From Proteobacteria bacterium HN_bin10 (GTDB lineage Bacteria > Pseudomonadota > Alphaproteobacteria > Caulobacterales > Aquidulcibacteraceae), in contig LWDN01000083.1 of assembly GCA_002083515.1 (NCBI GenBank), forward strand, positions 1 to 27,299: DNA of 27,299 bases, in the 5' to 3' direction. How positions within the stretch are numbered: position 1 is the stretch's first letter; the number at the start of each line of letters is the position of its first letter. Positions 6,756-13,602 of the stretch are shown here, piece by piece. Position numbers and translations under genes: made by a program. The notes below the pieces were generated by a model that saw nothing but the letters and a program-made list of their open reading frames with translations, was not told the DNA's origin and searched no databases.

Positions 6756-7193
6756 GTGACGCTTATCAAGGCGGCGAAACCCAACCGAGATGGCTGGATG
6801 ACGGGGGCTCTGGCGGATGCGCCCGCTTGCCCCCCGTTTCCCGCGTTCACGGACTTTGAGCGGCGTGCACTAGACAGCACCGCGCCGCTTTTTGGAGAGA
6901 AGGCGCAGGCGTTGCGTGAACAGGTCGCGTCTGCCGAAGTCGTGGACCGCATCAATACCATTGTGGGCTTTTATACGAGGGTGCGGGTGGACCGCGCCAA
7001 ATGCTCGCCTGTGCCGTTGAGTCATCAAGGCGCACATTTCGAGGTGGAAGGAGTCGAACATGGCATCGTCCTTTGGGACACTGATGGCGACGGCTATCTC
7101 GAAACCATCGAAGGCTGGACCGTCGATGAAAACCCGCTGGAAGGGGTCGATCTCGACAAACTCCAATTCATCCGACTAACGCAACTGGGTTAG
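6756..7193 (+). CDS. Conserved-looking small protein, unknown function
   Basis: This 145-aa cytosolic protein starts at a GTG with AAGGTG upstream. It has no signal peptide or membrane segment. The C-terminal half is acidic and looks like a small alpha/beta or beta-rich domain, with the segment HFEVEGVEHGIVLWDTDGDG, in which DTDGDGYLE resembles a calcium-loop-like acidic turn; binding is unproven. Base composition is clearly lower in GC than the flanking core genes, and the next small membrane gene follows after only 9 bp, so the pair looks acquired as a unit. A toxin-immunity type role is conceivable but nothing in the sequence shows it. Confidence 0.7.
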   Translation: MTLIKAAKPNRDGWMTGALADAPACPPFPAFTDFERRALDSTAPLFGEKAQALREQVASAEVVDRINTIVGFYTRVRVDRAKCSPVPLSHQGAHFEVEGVEHGIVLWDTDGDGYLETIEGWTVDENPLEGVDLDKLQFIRLTQLG

Positions 7194-7202
7194 GTAGAAC
7201 GA

Positions 7203-7409
7203 ATGGCAGGCGTTCTCAGGGGCTTCTTGAAATTGCTGGCAGTGGTTATTGCCGGTGCGCCGTTTGCGTTGGCCGGGTTTGTCTATTTGAACGGAACAAC
7301 GAGCCTTGCCGTCGTCGCCCCAAACGGATTGTGGATGCTCGCGGCAATCTTTATCGTTCCAATTTTGCTTGGCGTCGCCTTATGGCGATTGTCAGCGTTG
7401 GTCCGCTAG
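7203..7409 (+). CDS. Small two-helix membrane protein, unknown function
   Basis: This 68-aa protein has two hydrophobic segments, about residues 10-30 (LLAVVIAGAPFALAGFVYL) and 42-62 (GLWMLAAIFIVPILLGVALW), joined by a short loop. It is likely an inner-membrane hairpin. The ATG at 7203 has AGGT nine bases upstream and lies 9 bp after the preceding stop, so the two are probably co-transcribed. Base composition is the lowest in GC around here, matching its partner and unlike xerD downstream. No family recognised. Confidence 0.65.
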   Translation: MAGVLRGFLKLLAVVIAGAPFALAGFVYLNGTTSLAVVAPNGLWMLAAIFIVPILLGVALWRLSALVR

Positions 7410-7454
7410 CGCCGAACACCAGACTCCCGCTGCGTTCCCCGCTAATCTCACCCC

Positions 7455-8414
7455 GTGTCCGACTCGGCTCTGATCGAAGCCTTCCTGGAAATGCTCTCCG
7501 CCGAGCGCGGGGCGCGGGCGAACACGCTCGACGCCTACGCGCGCGATCTCGACGATGCGCGCACGCATATCGGGTCGCAGAAATTCACCCCCACCCCTGC
7601 CCCTCCCCTCTCTAGGGGGAGGGGAACTGCCCTTGCGAACGCCTCTGCCGAAGATGTCGAAGCTTACGTGCGCGGATTAAAGGCGCGTGGCCTCTCGCCC
7701 GCCACGGCGCGGCGGCGGATTTCGGCGCTCCGGCAATTCTACCGTTTCCTGCTGCAGGATAATGTCCGCGCCGACGATCCGACCTCCCGGCTCGATGCGC
7801 CGAGACGCGCGCGCAGCTTGCCGAAGACGCTCTCGCTCGCCGAGATCGAGGCGTTGATCGCCGCCGCCGAGAACGCGCGCGACCGGGCGCTGATCGAGCT
7901 TCTCTACGGCGCGGGTCTGCGGGTGAGCGAACTGGTGTCGCTGCCGCTGCGCGCAGCGCCGCGGCCCGGCCAGGATCACATGATCGTCGAAGGCAAAGGC
8001 GGCAAGGAGCGGCTGGTGGCGCTCGGCAAGCCGGCGCTCGATGCGCTCGCCGCGCACCTGGGCGCACGCGCGGCGTCGCTGCCGAAAGCCGAAGCGCAGC
8101 GCGAGAGGGCCGAACGCTGGCTCTTTCCCTCGGCAAGCGCTGCCGACGGCAAGCTGACGCGCCGGCGAGTCGCGCAAATTCTAGAGACGGCGGCGGCGAA
8201 AGCCGGCATCGATCCGGCGCGGGTGTCGCCGCACGTGCTCCGGCATGCCTTCGCCACGCATCTGGTCGAGGGCGGCGCCGATTTGCGCACGGTGCAGACG
8301 CTGCTCGGCCACGCCGATATTGCGACGACGCAGATTTACACCCATGTGGCCGAGGGCCGCTTGCGCACCTTGGTCGAAACCAAGCATCCGCTGGCGAAGA
8401 AGCCCAAGGGATGA
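7455..8414 (+). CDS. xerD: Tyrosine recombinase XerD
   Basis: XerD acts with XerC at dif sites to resolve chromosome dimers before cell division. The 319-aa protein has an N-terminal SAM-like core-binding domain and the catalytic domain with Arg156 (GAGLRVSEL), the beta-hairpin Lys in GKGGKER (180-186), His260 and Arg263 (SPHVLRHAF), His286 (GHADI) and nucleophile Tyr295 (TQIYTHV). All catalytic residues are present. The start is a GTG at 7455, which gives the expected N-terminus although the ribosome binding site is weak. Residues about 43-61 (Thr/Pro-rich, then SRGRG) are encoded by half of a palindromic C-rich repeat inserted in frame between two core-binding helices, making the protein about 15-20 residues longer than usual. 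XerD rather than XerC is favoured by the context near aroK. Confidence 0.92.
   Translation: MSDSALIEAFLEMLSAERGARANTLDAYARDLDDARTHIGSQKFTPTPAPPLSRGRGTALANASAEDVEAYVRGLKARGLSPATARRRISALRQFYRFLLQDNVRADDPTSRLDAPRRARSLPKTLSLAEIEALIAAAENARDRALIELLYGAGLRVSELVSLPLRAAPRPGQDHMIVEGKGGKERLVALGKPALDALAAHLGARAASLPKAEAQRERAERWLFPSASAADGKLTRRRVAQILETAAAKAGIDPARVSPHVLRHAFATHLVEGGADLRTVQTLLGHADIATTQIYTHVAEGRLRTLVETKHPLAKKPKG
7584..7629. repeat. Family C palindromic repeat arm inside xerD
   Basis: The C-rich segment acccccacccctgcccctcc is followed by ctctctagggggagggga. The central stem (cccctcccct against agggggagggg with one bulge) lies near 7599-7624. The same frame in reverse complement occurs at 24600-24650 and 27211-27250. 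It is a multiple of three without a stop, so xerD stays open. Confidence 0.75.
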
Positions 8415-8424
8415 GCGAGGCGAA

Positions 8425-8802
8425 ATGAGCACCACCACACCCTATTCGGCGTCGCAGCCGGGCCGGACGGCGGCGCTCTTGGTGTACGGGCTCTATCTTT
8501 TGAGCATTCCGAGCTTCGCGCTGTTTGCGCTCGTCGGCGTGATCGTGGCGCTTGCGGGCCGCGACGGCGCTTCGCCTCTGGCGCGATCGCACTTGGACGA
8601 GCAGGTCCGCATCTGGTTCGTGGCGTTCTGGTGGACGGTGGGGCTGGCGCTGCTGGGCTTGGTCGGCTGGCTGACCACAGTGATCCTGATCGGCTTCGTG
8701 CTGCTTGGGATCGCGGGGATCGGCGGCTTCATCCTGTTCCTATGGTTTACGGTGAAGAGCCTGCTTGGGCTCCTGGCCCTGCTGGACAATCGGCCGCGCT
8801 GA
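8425..8802 (+). CDS. DUF4870/Tic20-like small membrane protein
   Basis: This 125-aa integral membrane protein begins at the ATG at 8425, 10 bp after the xerD stop, with GCGAGGCG just upstream. Three to four hydrophobic helices are visible: about 17-45 (LLVYGLYLLSIPSFALFALVGVIVAL), 63-85 and 88-115. Between helices, SHLDEQVRIWFVAFWW matches the family pattern of a conserved His-x-x-x-Gln segment followed by Trp-rich hydrophobics. The fold is shared with the Tic20/DUF4870 group; no biochemical function is established for the bacterial members. A long upstream extension in the same frame is antisense-like noise overlapping xerD. Confidence 0.8.
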   Translation: MSTTTPYSASQPGRTAALLVYGLYLLSIPSFALFALVGVIVALAGRDGASPLARSHLDEQVRIWFVAFWWTVGLALLGLVGWLTTVILIGFVLLGIAGIGGFILFLWFTVKSLLGLLALLDNRPR

Positions 8803-8895
8803 TCACACCAGCGTTACAGGCTTGCAACCGAAGCCGAGCTGTTGTGATTAGGGGTGAGGGATCAGGCGGCTGCGGCCGCGCAATACGGCGAGAGA

Positions 8896-9777
8896 ATGAT
8901 GAAGAGCTACGTTTTGGCTGCGGCGTTATTTGCGGCGGCGGCTGCGCCGGCTTCGGCGTACACGCCGTACCTGAAGCCCGAGCGGTTTTGGGTGACGGAT
9001 CCGTCGGTGGAAGTGGAAGGCTCGTTCGCGACGGAGTTCTTCACGCCATCCATCGCGCTCGGCGCGAACATCACGATCCTCAACGGCAGCGGCGACCCCA
9101 TCAGCGCTGACCGCATCGCGGTGACGCCTGCCGGCAGCACGGAGCTGCAAGCCGAGCTTGCCCGAGGCGGCACCTATCGCATCAGCACCGGCGAAGTGCG
9201 CGGACAGGTCGGCCGCATCGTCGCGCAGAACGGTTCATGGGTGGCTGTCGCGGACGGCGTTGAACTTCCCGCCGACGCCGAAGTGCGGACCATCCAAACG
9301 ATCTCCGTGGCCGACACCTATGTCACCCGCGGCACGCCTTCTCGCGACTCCGTCGATCAGACCATCGGCCGCTTGGTCATGCGTCCGATCACACACCCCA
9401 ACCAAGTGCTGGCGGCGCAAGGGATCGAAGTGGAGTTGCAGTTCGACGGCGCGCCCATGCCGAATGCGGCGATCGTCGTTTACGGCGCCGGCGAAACCGA
9501 TGCGTACCAGAACCGCGTCGTTCCGACCGACGCCGCCGGCCGCGCCATCATCACCTTCGATGCGCCGGGCCAGTACATCCTGGTCGCCCGCCGGGTCGCC
9601 GAGCAACCGGCCGGCAGCGCCGCGCAACTTGCCAGCTACATGACGACGCTGACGCTCGAAGCGCTCGATCAGCTCTACGCCGAAACCCAGATCGGCGAAC
9701 CCGCCGAAGAAGCTCAGCCGGAACGCCGCCGCGAGCGCACGCCGGCGCGTCGCCGCGTCGGCCGCCCCGACTACTGA
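8896..9777 (+). CDS. DUF4198-like periplasmic protein
   Basis: This 293-aa protein begins at the ATG at 8896 (a second ATG at 8899 is equivalent). A signal peptide covers residues 1-20 (MMKSYVLAAALFAAAAAPAS, cleavage before YTPYL). The mature part starts with a strand containing ERFWVTDP and includes a C-terminal Ig-like module (GIEVELQFDGAPMPNAAIVV... followed by TDAAGRAIITFDAPGQYILVARR), the arrangement of DUF4198 proteins, which are associated with metal uptake, mainly nickel and cobalt. The usual early His-rich motif is not obvious, so metal binding is uncertain. The tail (about 270-293) is Arg/Glu-rich and disordered. A strong terminator follows, closing the plus-strand run from xerD. 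Confidence 0.83.
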   Translation: MMKSYVLAAALFAAAAAPASAYTPYLKPERFWVTDPSVEVEGSFATEFFTPSIALGANITILNGSGDPISADRIAVTPAGSTELQAELARGGTYRISTGEVRGQVGRIVAQNGSWVAVADGVELPADAEVRTIQTISVADTYVTRGTPSRDSVDQTIGRLVMRPITHPNQVLAAQGIEVELQFDGAPMPNAAIVVYGAGETDAYQNRVVPTDAAGRAIITFDAPGQYILVARRVAEQPAGSAAQLASYMTTLTLEALDQLYAETQIGEPAEEAQPERRRERTPARRRVGRPDY

Positions 9778-9800
9778 GCGCAGCGTGCAGCAATAGGTCT

Positions 9801-9836
9801 AACGGCCCCGGTGGGAACACTGGGGCCGTTTTCTTT
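9801..9836 (+). terminator. Rho-independent terminator after the DUF4198 gene
   Basis: A perfect 9-bp GC-rich stem, aacggcccc (9801-9809) with ggggccgtt (9822-9830), is followed by ttttcttttc on the plus strand. It lies between two convergent genes. The minus-strand side lacks a T run, so it mainly terminates the plus-strand transcript. Confidence 0.9.
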
Positions 9837-10634
9837 TCAGACGTCCTGGCTCCAGTTCGAGGCGCGCACCGCAGCCAGGTGGCGCTCGAACACCTGCTTC
9901 TCCAACTCGTCGCCGTCGCCCGGCAGGAACGCGTGCTTCTGCCAATAGCCGCGGCCGGGCCGGCCGGTGTCTTTGCTGACCACAAGCACGTCGAGCGGCG
10001 GCTCGCGGCGGCGGCGGCATTGTTCGGCGATGGCGTCGAGCGCGCCCCACAAGGAATGCTGGTCGAACTCGCCGATGCGAAGATCCTCTGCTTCGGCGGC
10101 GGCGCGCAGGGCCGCTTCGGCTTCCTTGTACGTGAACGGCGGCCCGCCCGAGAGCGCACGCTCGATCAGCAGCGCGCGCATCAGATCGACCAGGGCTTCC
10201 TTCTGCCCGCCGCCGCGCAAGCGCGCATTGCGGGCCAGGTTCTTCTTGCCGGTCAGCAGCCCGAGGCGCAGCAGCACTTTCTGGATTTCCGGATCGTCCG
10301 GCGCGCCCTCCCATTGCGTCAGGTCGGCCGACTGCAGCGCGTCGAAGGGCGGCACCAGCGCGCACGGGTGGATCGTCACCGGCACGAGGATGCCGCGATC
10401 GAGCCCGATCCGCGCTTCGCGCATCACCCAATGCGACGACACCGCCGCAAAGCTCCAGCAGACGACGATGGCGCGCGCCTGCTCGATCTGTTCGAGGATG
10501 CGCTCCTCCCACTCGACGCCGACCTCGATGCCGGCGTCGAACCAGACCGGCACGTCGAGATCGAGCAGGAGCGCGTAGAGGGTCTCCACCCGCGCCTTGT
10601 CCTCGCGCTTGTAGGAAATGAAGACCTCGCTCAT
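9837..10634 (-). CDS. TIR-domain protein with C-terminal PPLxxLVVxK-type domain
   Basis: This 265-aa protein begins at the ATG at 10634, where MSEVFISYKREDK is a textbook TIR start; the frame upstream to 10706 gives no homologous sequence. The TIR domain covers residues 1 to about 115, with box 1 (VFISYKRED), the BB-loop region PVWFDAGIEVGVEW and SSHWVMREARIG, in which Glu73 sits where TIR NADases carry the catalytic Glu. A linker (115-165) leads to a second domain (about 166-262) with FTYKEAEAAL, WGALDAIAEQC and EPPLDVLVVSKDTGRPGRGYW. This last pattern resembles a winged-helix-like domain I recall from standalone bacterial proteins. Bacterial TIR proteins often deplete NAD+ or make cyclic ADP-ribose signals in anti-phage defence. 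No sensor gene is adjacent, so a defence role is inferred, not shown. Confidence 0.85.
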   Translation of the reverse strand: MSEVFISYKREDKARVETLYALLLDLDVPVWFDAGIEVGVEWEERILEQIEQARAIVVCWSFAAVSSHWVMREARIGLDRGILVPVTIHPCALVPPFDALQSADLTQWEGAPDDPEIQKVLLRLGLLTGKKNLARNARLRGGGQKEALVDLMRALLIERALSGGPPFTYKEAEAALRAAAEAEDLRIGEFDQHSLWGALDAIAEQCRRRREPPLDVLVVSKDTGRPGRGYWQKHAFLPGDGDELEKQVFERHLAAVRASNWSQDV

Positions 10635-10786
10635 GGGCCCCGGCCTTAAGGGCATTCGGCCGCGCCCGGTTAGGCCAAGGGCCGGAATTAACTGAGTTTT
10701 CCACAAGCCGGCGGCGCACGGGCGTCCCGGTCTAGGAAAAGCCCGCGAACCCGCCTACCTGTTCGGCCATGACAGGAGCTTGGCCC

Positions 10787-11392
10787 ATGACGTTCCGCCT
10801 CGATGACGAAGACGACAAGAACAAGAACCCGGCGGACGGCCGCAACGCCCCGGATGTAATCGAAAAGGCGCTGTTCGACGCCCGCGTCGTCATGCTGACC
10901 GGCGAAGTCAACGACATCCAGGCGCGGCGGGTGACCGAACGCTTGTTTGCGCTGGCGTCGCAGAACGCCAACCCGATCACCTTCGTGATCTCCTCGCCCG
11001 GCGGACACGTCGAGAGCGGCGACATGATCCATGACGTGATCAAGTTCATCAATGCGCCGGTGCGCATGCTCGGCACCGGCTGGGTGGCGAGCGCGGGCGC
11101 GCTGATCTACGCCGCCGCCGAGCGCGAGAACCGCTATTGCCTGCCGAACACACGCTTCCTGCTGCACGAACCGCGCGGCGGCGTCGGCGGCATGGCCAGC
11201 GACGTCGAGATTCAGGCGCGCGAAATCCTGCGCATGCGCGAGCGCCTGAATCATATTTTCGCCAACGCGACGGGCCAACCCATCGACAAGATCAAGCGCG
11301 ACGTCGACCGCGATTATTGGATGCAGGCCGAGGAAGCCAAAGCTTACGGGCTGGTCGGCAAAATCGTGCGGAGCCAAAACGAGATTCGGTGA
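10787..11392 (+). CDS. ClpP-like serine protease (Clp proteolytic subunit paralogue)
   Basis: This 201-aa protein belongs to the ClpP/crotonase superfamily. The triad is visible as Ser102 (GWVASAGALI), His127 (FLLHEPRGG) and Asp176 (DRDYWMQAEEAKAYGLVGKI). Strand FVISSPGGHVESGDMI is the ClpP oxyanion/handle region. It differs from housekeeping ClpP: the serine motif has Ala where ASMGA has Met, the N-terminus is charged (DDEDDKNKN), and the usual Met-rich flanks are missing, so it is likely a second, divergent ClpP. Partner unfoldase and substrates are unknown. The ATG at 10787 has AGGAG ten bases upstream, preferred over an ATG at 10769. It is divergent from the TIR gene. Whether it forms tetradecamers cannot be seen. 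Confidence 0.88.
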   Translation: MTFRLDDEDDKNKNPADGRNAPDVIEKALFDARVVMLTGEVNDIQARRVTERLFALASQNANPITFVISSPGGHVESGDMIHDVIKFINAPVRMLGTGWVASAGALIYAAAERENRYCLPNTRFLLHEPRGGVGGMASDVEIQAREILRMRERLNHIFANATGQPIDKIKRDVDRDYWMQAEEAKAYGLVGKIVRSQNEIR

Positions 11393-11498
11393 GCTGGAAG
11401 CAATCGGGCTTCTCGTCTAAACTCTGGCAGCGGGGTCTACGGAGGCAAGAATGCGACCGTCGGCAGGAATAGGTCACAATCGGCGGAGGTCGCAGACC

Positions 11499-11786
11499 GT
11501 GTACGCGATAGCATTCGATTTGGACACGTCTCAACTTGAGAAACTCTACCCGAACGCGTCGTGGAGGAATGCCTACACCGACGTCCGCAAGGAGCTCGAG
11601 GCGCACGGTTTCGACCATCAGCAAGGATCCGTCTATTTCGGCACTGACCGAGTCGATGCCGTGACTTGCGTCCTTGCGGTCCAGTCGCTTTCCAAGAAAT
11701 TCGAATGGTTCACGCCTGCGGTTCACGACATTCGGATGTTGCGGATTGAGGAGAACAACGATCTCGGTCCTGCGATCGGACTTTGA
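11499..11786 (+). CDS. vapD: VapD-family (Cas2-like) endoribonuclease
   Basis: This 95-aa protein from the GTG at 11499 begins YAIAFDLDT, the N-terminal strand of VapD proteins, which share the ferredoxin-like Cas2 fold. Other family features are AYTDVRKELEAHGF, QGSVYFG (QGS-Y pattern) and the tail HDIRMLRIEENNDLG. VapD of Haemophilus is an RNase toxin paired with VapX; no VapX-like or other antitoxin frame is visible in the 106 bp upstream, so this copy looks orphan. Two starts compete: GTG 11499 with GGAGGT nine bases upstream gives the family length, while ATG 11451 with GGAGG six bases upstream would add 16 residues. Base composition is less GC-rich than neighbours, suggesting transfer. 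Its stop overlaps the TTG of the next gene. Confidence 0.85.
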   Translation: MYAIAFDLDTSQLEKLYPNASWRNAYTDVRKELEAHGFDHQQGSVYFGTDRVDAVTCVLAVQSLSKKFEWFTPAVHDIRMLRIEENNDLGPAIGL

Positions 11787-12625
11787 GCTACTTTCTGTTC
11801 GCGCTGGGCCTCGCGGCGTGCTTCGGCCAGCCGCAGGATGTCGTCATCGAAGGTTATCGCGATCACGCGATGGAGCCGTTCATCGCCCGCGACGGCGAAA
11901 CCCTGTTCTTCAACAATCGCAACGAGCCGCCGCGCGAGACCGATCTGCACTGGGCCACGCGCGTCAACGATCTGCGCTTCCGCTATCGCGGCCGCATCCC
12001 AAACGCCAATAGCGGCGCACTCGACGGCGTCCCCTCTCTGGCGCGCGACGGAACTTTCGCCTTCACCTCGCTGCGCGCCTTCGAAACGCGCGGCGCGACG
12101 ATCTGGACCGGTCGCTGGGACGGAGATTCGCTCAGCCGTCTCAATCTTGAGATGGCGCTGCGGCCCGGACCGCCGCCGCACTTCAACATGGATGGCGAAC
12201 TCGCAGCCGGTGGCGACCGGTTCTACGTCTCCGACAATCGATGGGCGCTGATCGGCGGACTGCGCACGTCGGACTTGCGCGTTGCGGTTCGGGAGAACGG
12301 CCATTGGCGGCGTGCGCCCGAATTCGATCGATGGTTCGCGGCCATCAACACCGACAGCGCGCTCGAATATGCGCCGGCGACATCAGAGGACGAGCGCGAA
12401 CTTTATTTCACACGCCTCACGCGCCCGTTCCTGCGTCCGCCGCGTTTCGAGACATTTGTCGCGCAGCGCACAGAAGAAAACGCGCCGTTCGGCGCGCCGG
12501 AACGCATCGCGGCGATCAATGGCTACGCCGAAGCGCCAACGGTCGCGCCTGACGGCGCGCTCTATTTTCACGCCATGGCTGACGGACGATTCACCATAAG
12601 GCGCGCGCCGCGCGCCTGTTCGTAA
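11783..12625 (+). CDS. PD40/WD40-like beta-propeller protein, probable lipoprotein
   Basis: This 280-aa protein shows repeated PD40-type blades: EPFIARDGETLFFNNR, VPSLARDGTFAFTS, YAPATSEDERELYFTR and APTVAPDGALYFHA, the S/P-x-x-D-G-x-x-L-x-F pattern of TolB-like propellers. The N-terminus FLFALGLAAC ends in a lipobox-like LAAC at residue 13, suggesting a periplasm-facing lipoprotein, but there is no positive charge before the hydrophobic stretch. That is atypical and makes the TTG start at 11783 uncertain. The TTG overlaps the vapD TGA (TTGA), so coupling to vapD is possible. No catalytic residues are visible; such proteins usually act in binding or assembly. About 150 bp of sequence without a recognised feature follows. 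Confidence 0.75.
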   Translation: MSYFLFALGLAACFGQPQDVVIEGYRDHAMEPFIARDGETLFFNNRNEPPRETDLHWATRVNDLRFRYRGRIPNANSGALDGVPSLARDGTFAFTSLRAFETRGATIWTGRWDGDSLSRLNLEMALRPGPPPHFNMDGELAAGGDRFYVSDNRWALIGGLRTSDLRVAVRENGHWRRAPEFDRWFAAINTDSALEYAPATSEDERELYFTRLTRPFLRPPRFETFVAQRTEENAPFGAPERIAAINGYAEAPTVAPDGALYFHAMADGRFTIRRAPRACS

Positions 12626-12739
12626 GGCCGCTTCGCGCGACCAATCCTGACCGGATCGTAATCGTTTCGCCACGGCGCGGCGCGCGCTTGGCCGCATTTC
12701 TGCCGCGCCGCAACATAGAACCCCTGCCAAACACGCGGG

Positions 12740-12777
12740 CATGACCCGCCAAAAAACATTGGAGTTGGCGGGTCATG
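12740..12777 (+). promoter_or_regulatory. Perfect 13-bp inverted repeat over the start of the cell wall hydrolase gene
   Basis: Arms catgacccgccaa (12740-12752) and ttggcgggtcatg (12765-12777) flank a 12-base loop. The ribosome binding site GGAG (12761-12764) is in the loop and the ATG (12775-12777) is the last three bases of the 3' arm. In RNA this would close the start codon in a stem with the ribosome binding site exposed; in DNA it could be an operator. Confidence 0.7.
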
Positions 12778-13602
12778 ACGCGTTGGGTTGGTTTGGCGCG
12801 CAAGCGAAGGACGGCGCCGTTCTGCGGACACCGCTTTGCCCGCGAAGGCGTGCGTGCGCTCGGCGCCGCGGGCATGCTGTTCATGGCCGCGGCGATGAAC
12901 TTCGCCCTCTATCCCGACGCGCTTGCCGCGGTCGTCAGCGGCGAGCGCAGCATCGTCGGTTTCGTGCCCGATGAGCCTTCGAGCCCTTCGATCTCCGAAC
13001 AAACCATCGCGCTCGATGAAACCGAAGTGCGCTTGCTCGCCGCAACCGCGTGGGGCGAAGCCCGCGGCGAAGGCGAGATCGGCATGCGCGCCGTCGCGCA
13101 CGTCATGGTCAACCGCATCGGCGACCGCTTCGGCGAAGACCTGGCCGCCGTCATCCTGGCGCCGAAGCAGTTCTCAGTGTGGAACGGCAATGATCCGAAC
13201 CGGCGCATGGTCGAGAGCCTGGCGCGCGATCCTTCGAGCATCGTCACCGATGACGAATGGGCCGCGGCCGAGCGCATCGCGCGCGAAGTGTTGAGCGGAC
13301 AATCGGTCGATCCGACCGACGGCGCCCTCTTCTATCATGCGCGGAGCGTGCGCCCGCGCTGGGCCCGCGCCGCGCGGGGCCGGCAAGTCATCGGCCAGCA
13401 CATCTTCTACGCCGACGTGCCCGGCGGCCGCGCGCGCTGGACCCCGGTCGATATGGCGGCGTTCTTCGGGCAGGTGTTCACTGGAGGAGACGCTGAACTC
13501 GCTCCACTTCCGGAGGCGACGCTGGCGGCCGACAACACCCTCACAACGACTCAGCCAACGGCTGCGATCGCGACCGTCAGCACCGCAACAAGCACCGAGT
13601 GA
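12775..13602 (+). CDS. SleB/CwlJ-family cell wall hydrolase
   Basis: This 275-aa protein has a basic N-terminus, one hydrophobic anchor or signal at about residues 28-48 and a Hydrolase_2 (SleB) domain at about 82-210. The catalytic Glu is expected in TAWGEARGEG (Glu95), followed by MRAVAHVMVNR, the family signature, then FSVWNGND and the LFYHARSVRPRWA segment. Such enzymes cleave peptidoglycan glycan strands (lytic transglycosylase activity), here presumably in the periplasm during growth or division. The C-terminal 45 residues are Thr/Ala-rich and disordered. The start is the ATG at 12775, embedded in a perfect hairpin (12740-12777). The stop TGA directly abuts the stop of the convergent CPBP gene, leaving no room for a terminator between them. 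Confidence 0.9.
   Translation: MTRWVGLARKRRTAPFCGHRFAREGVRALGAAGMLFMAAAMNFALYPDALAAVVSGERSIVGFVPDEPSSPSISEQTIALDETEVRLLAATAWGEARGEGEIGMRAVAHVMVNRIGDRFGEDLAAVILAPKQFSVWNGNDPNRRMVESLARDPSSIVTDDEWAAAERIAREVLSGQSVDPTDGALFYHARSVRPRWARAARGRQVIGQHIFYADVPGGRARWTPVDMAAFFGQVFTGGDAELAPLPEATLAADNTLTTTQPTAAIATVSTATSTE

Noticed and set aside
9799..10719. 306-codon minus-strand frame over the TIR gene
   Set aside because: Arg/Ala-rich shadow; the overlapping frame has clear TIR motifs.
12741..12974. Possible upstream ORF starting in the 5' arm of the hairpin before the cell wall hydrolase
   Set aside because: There is no ribosome binding site, it runs out of frame into the hydrolase gene and the product is Arg-rich without pattern.
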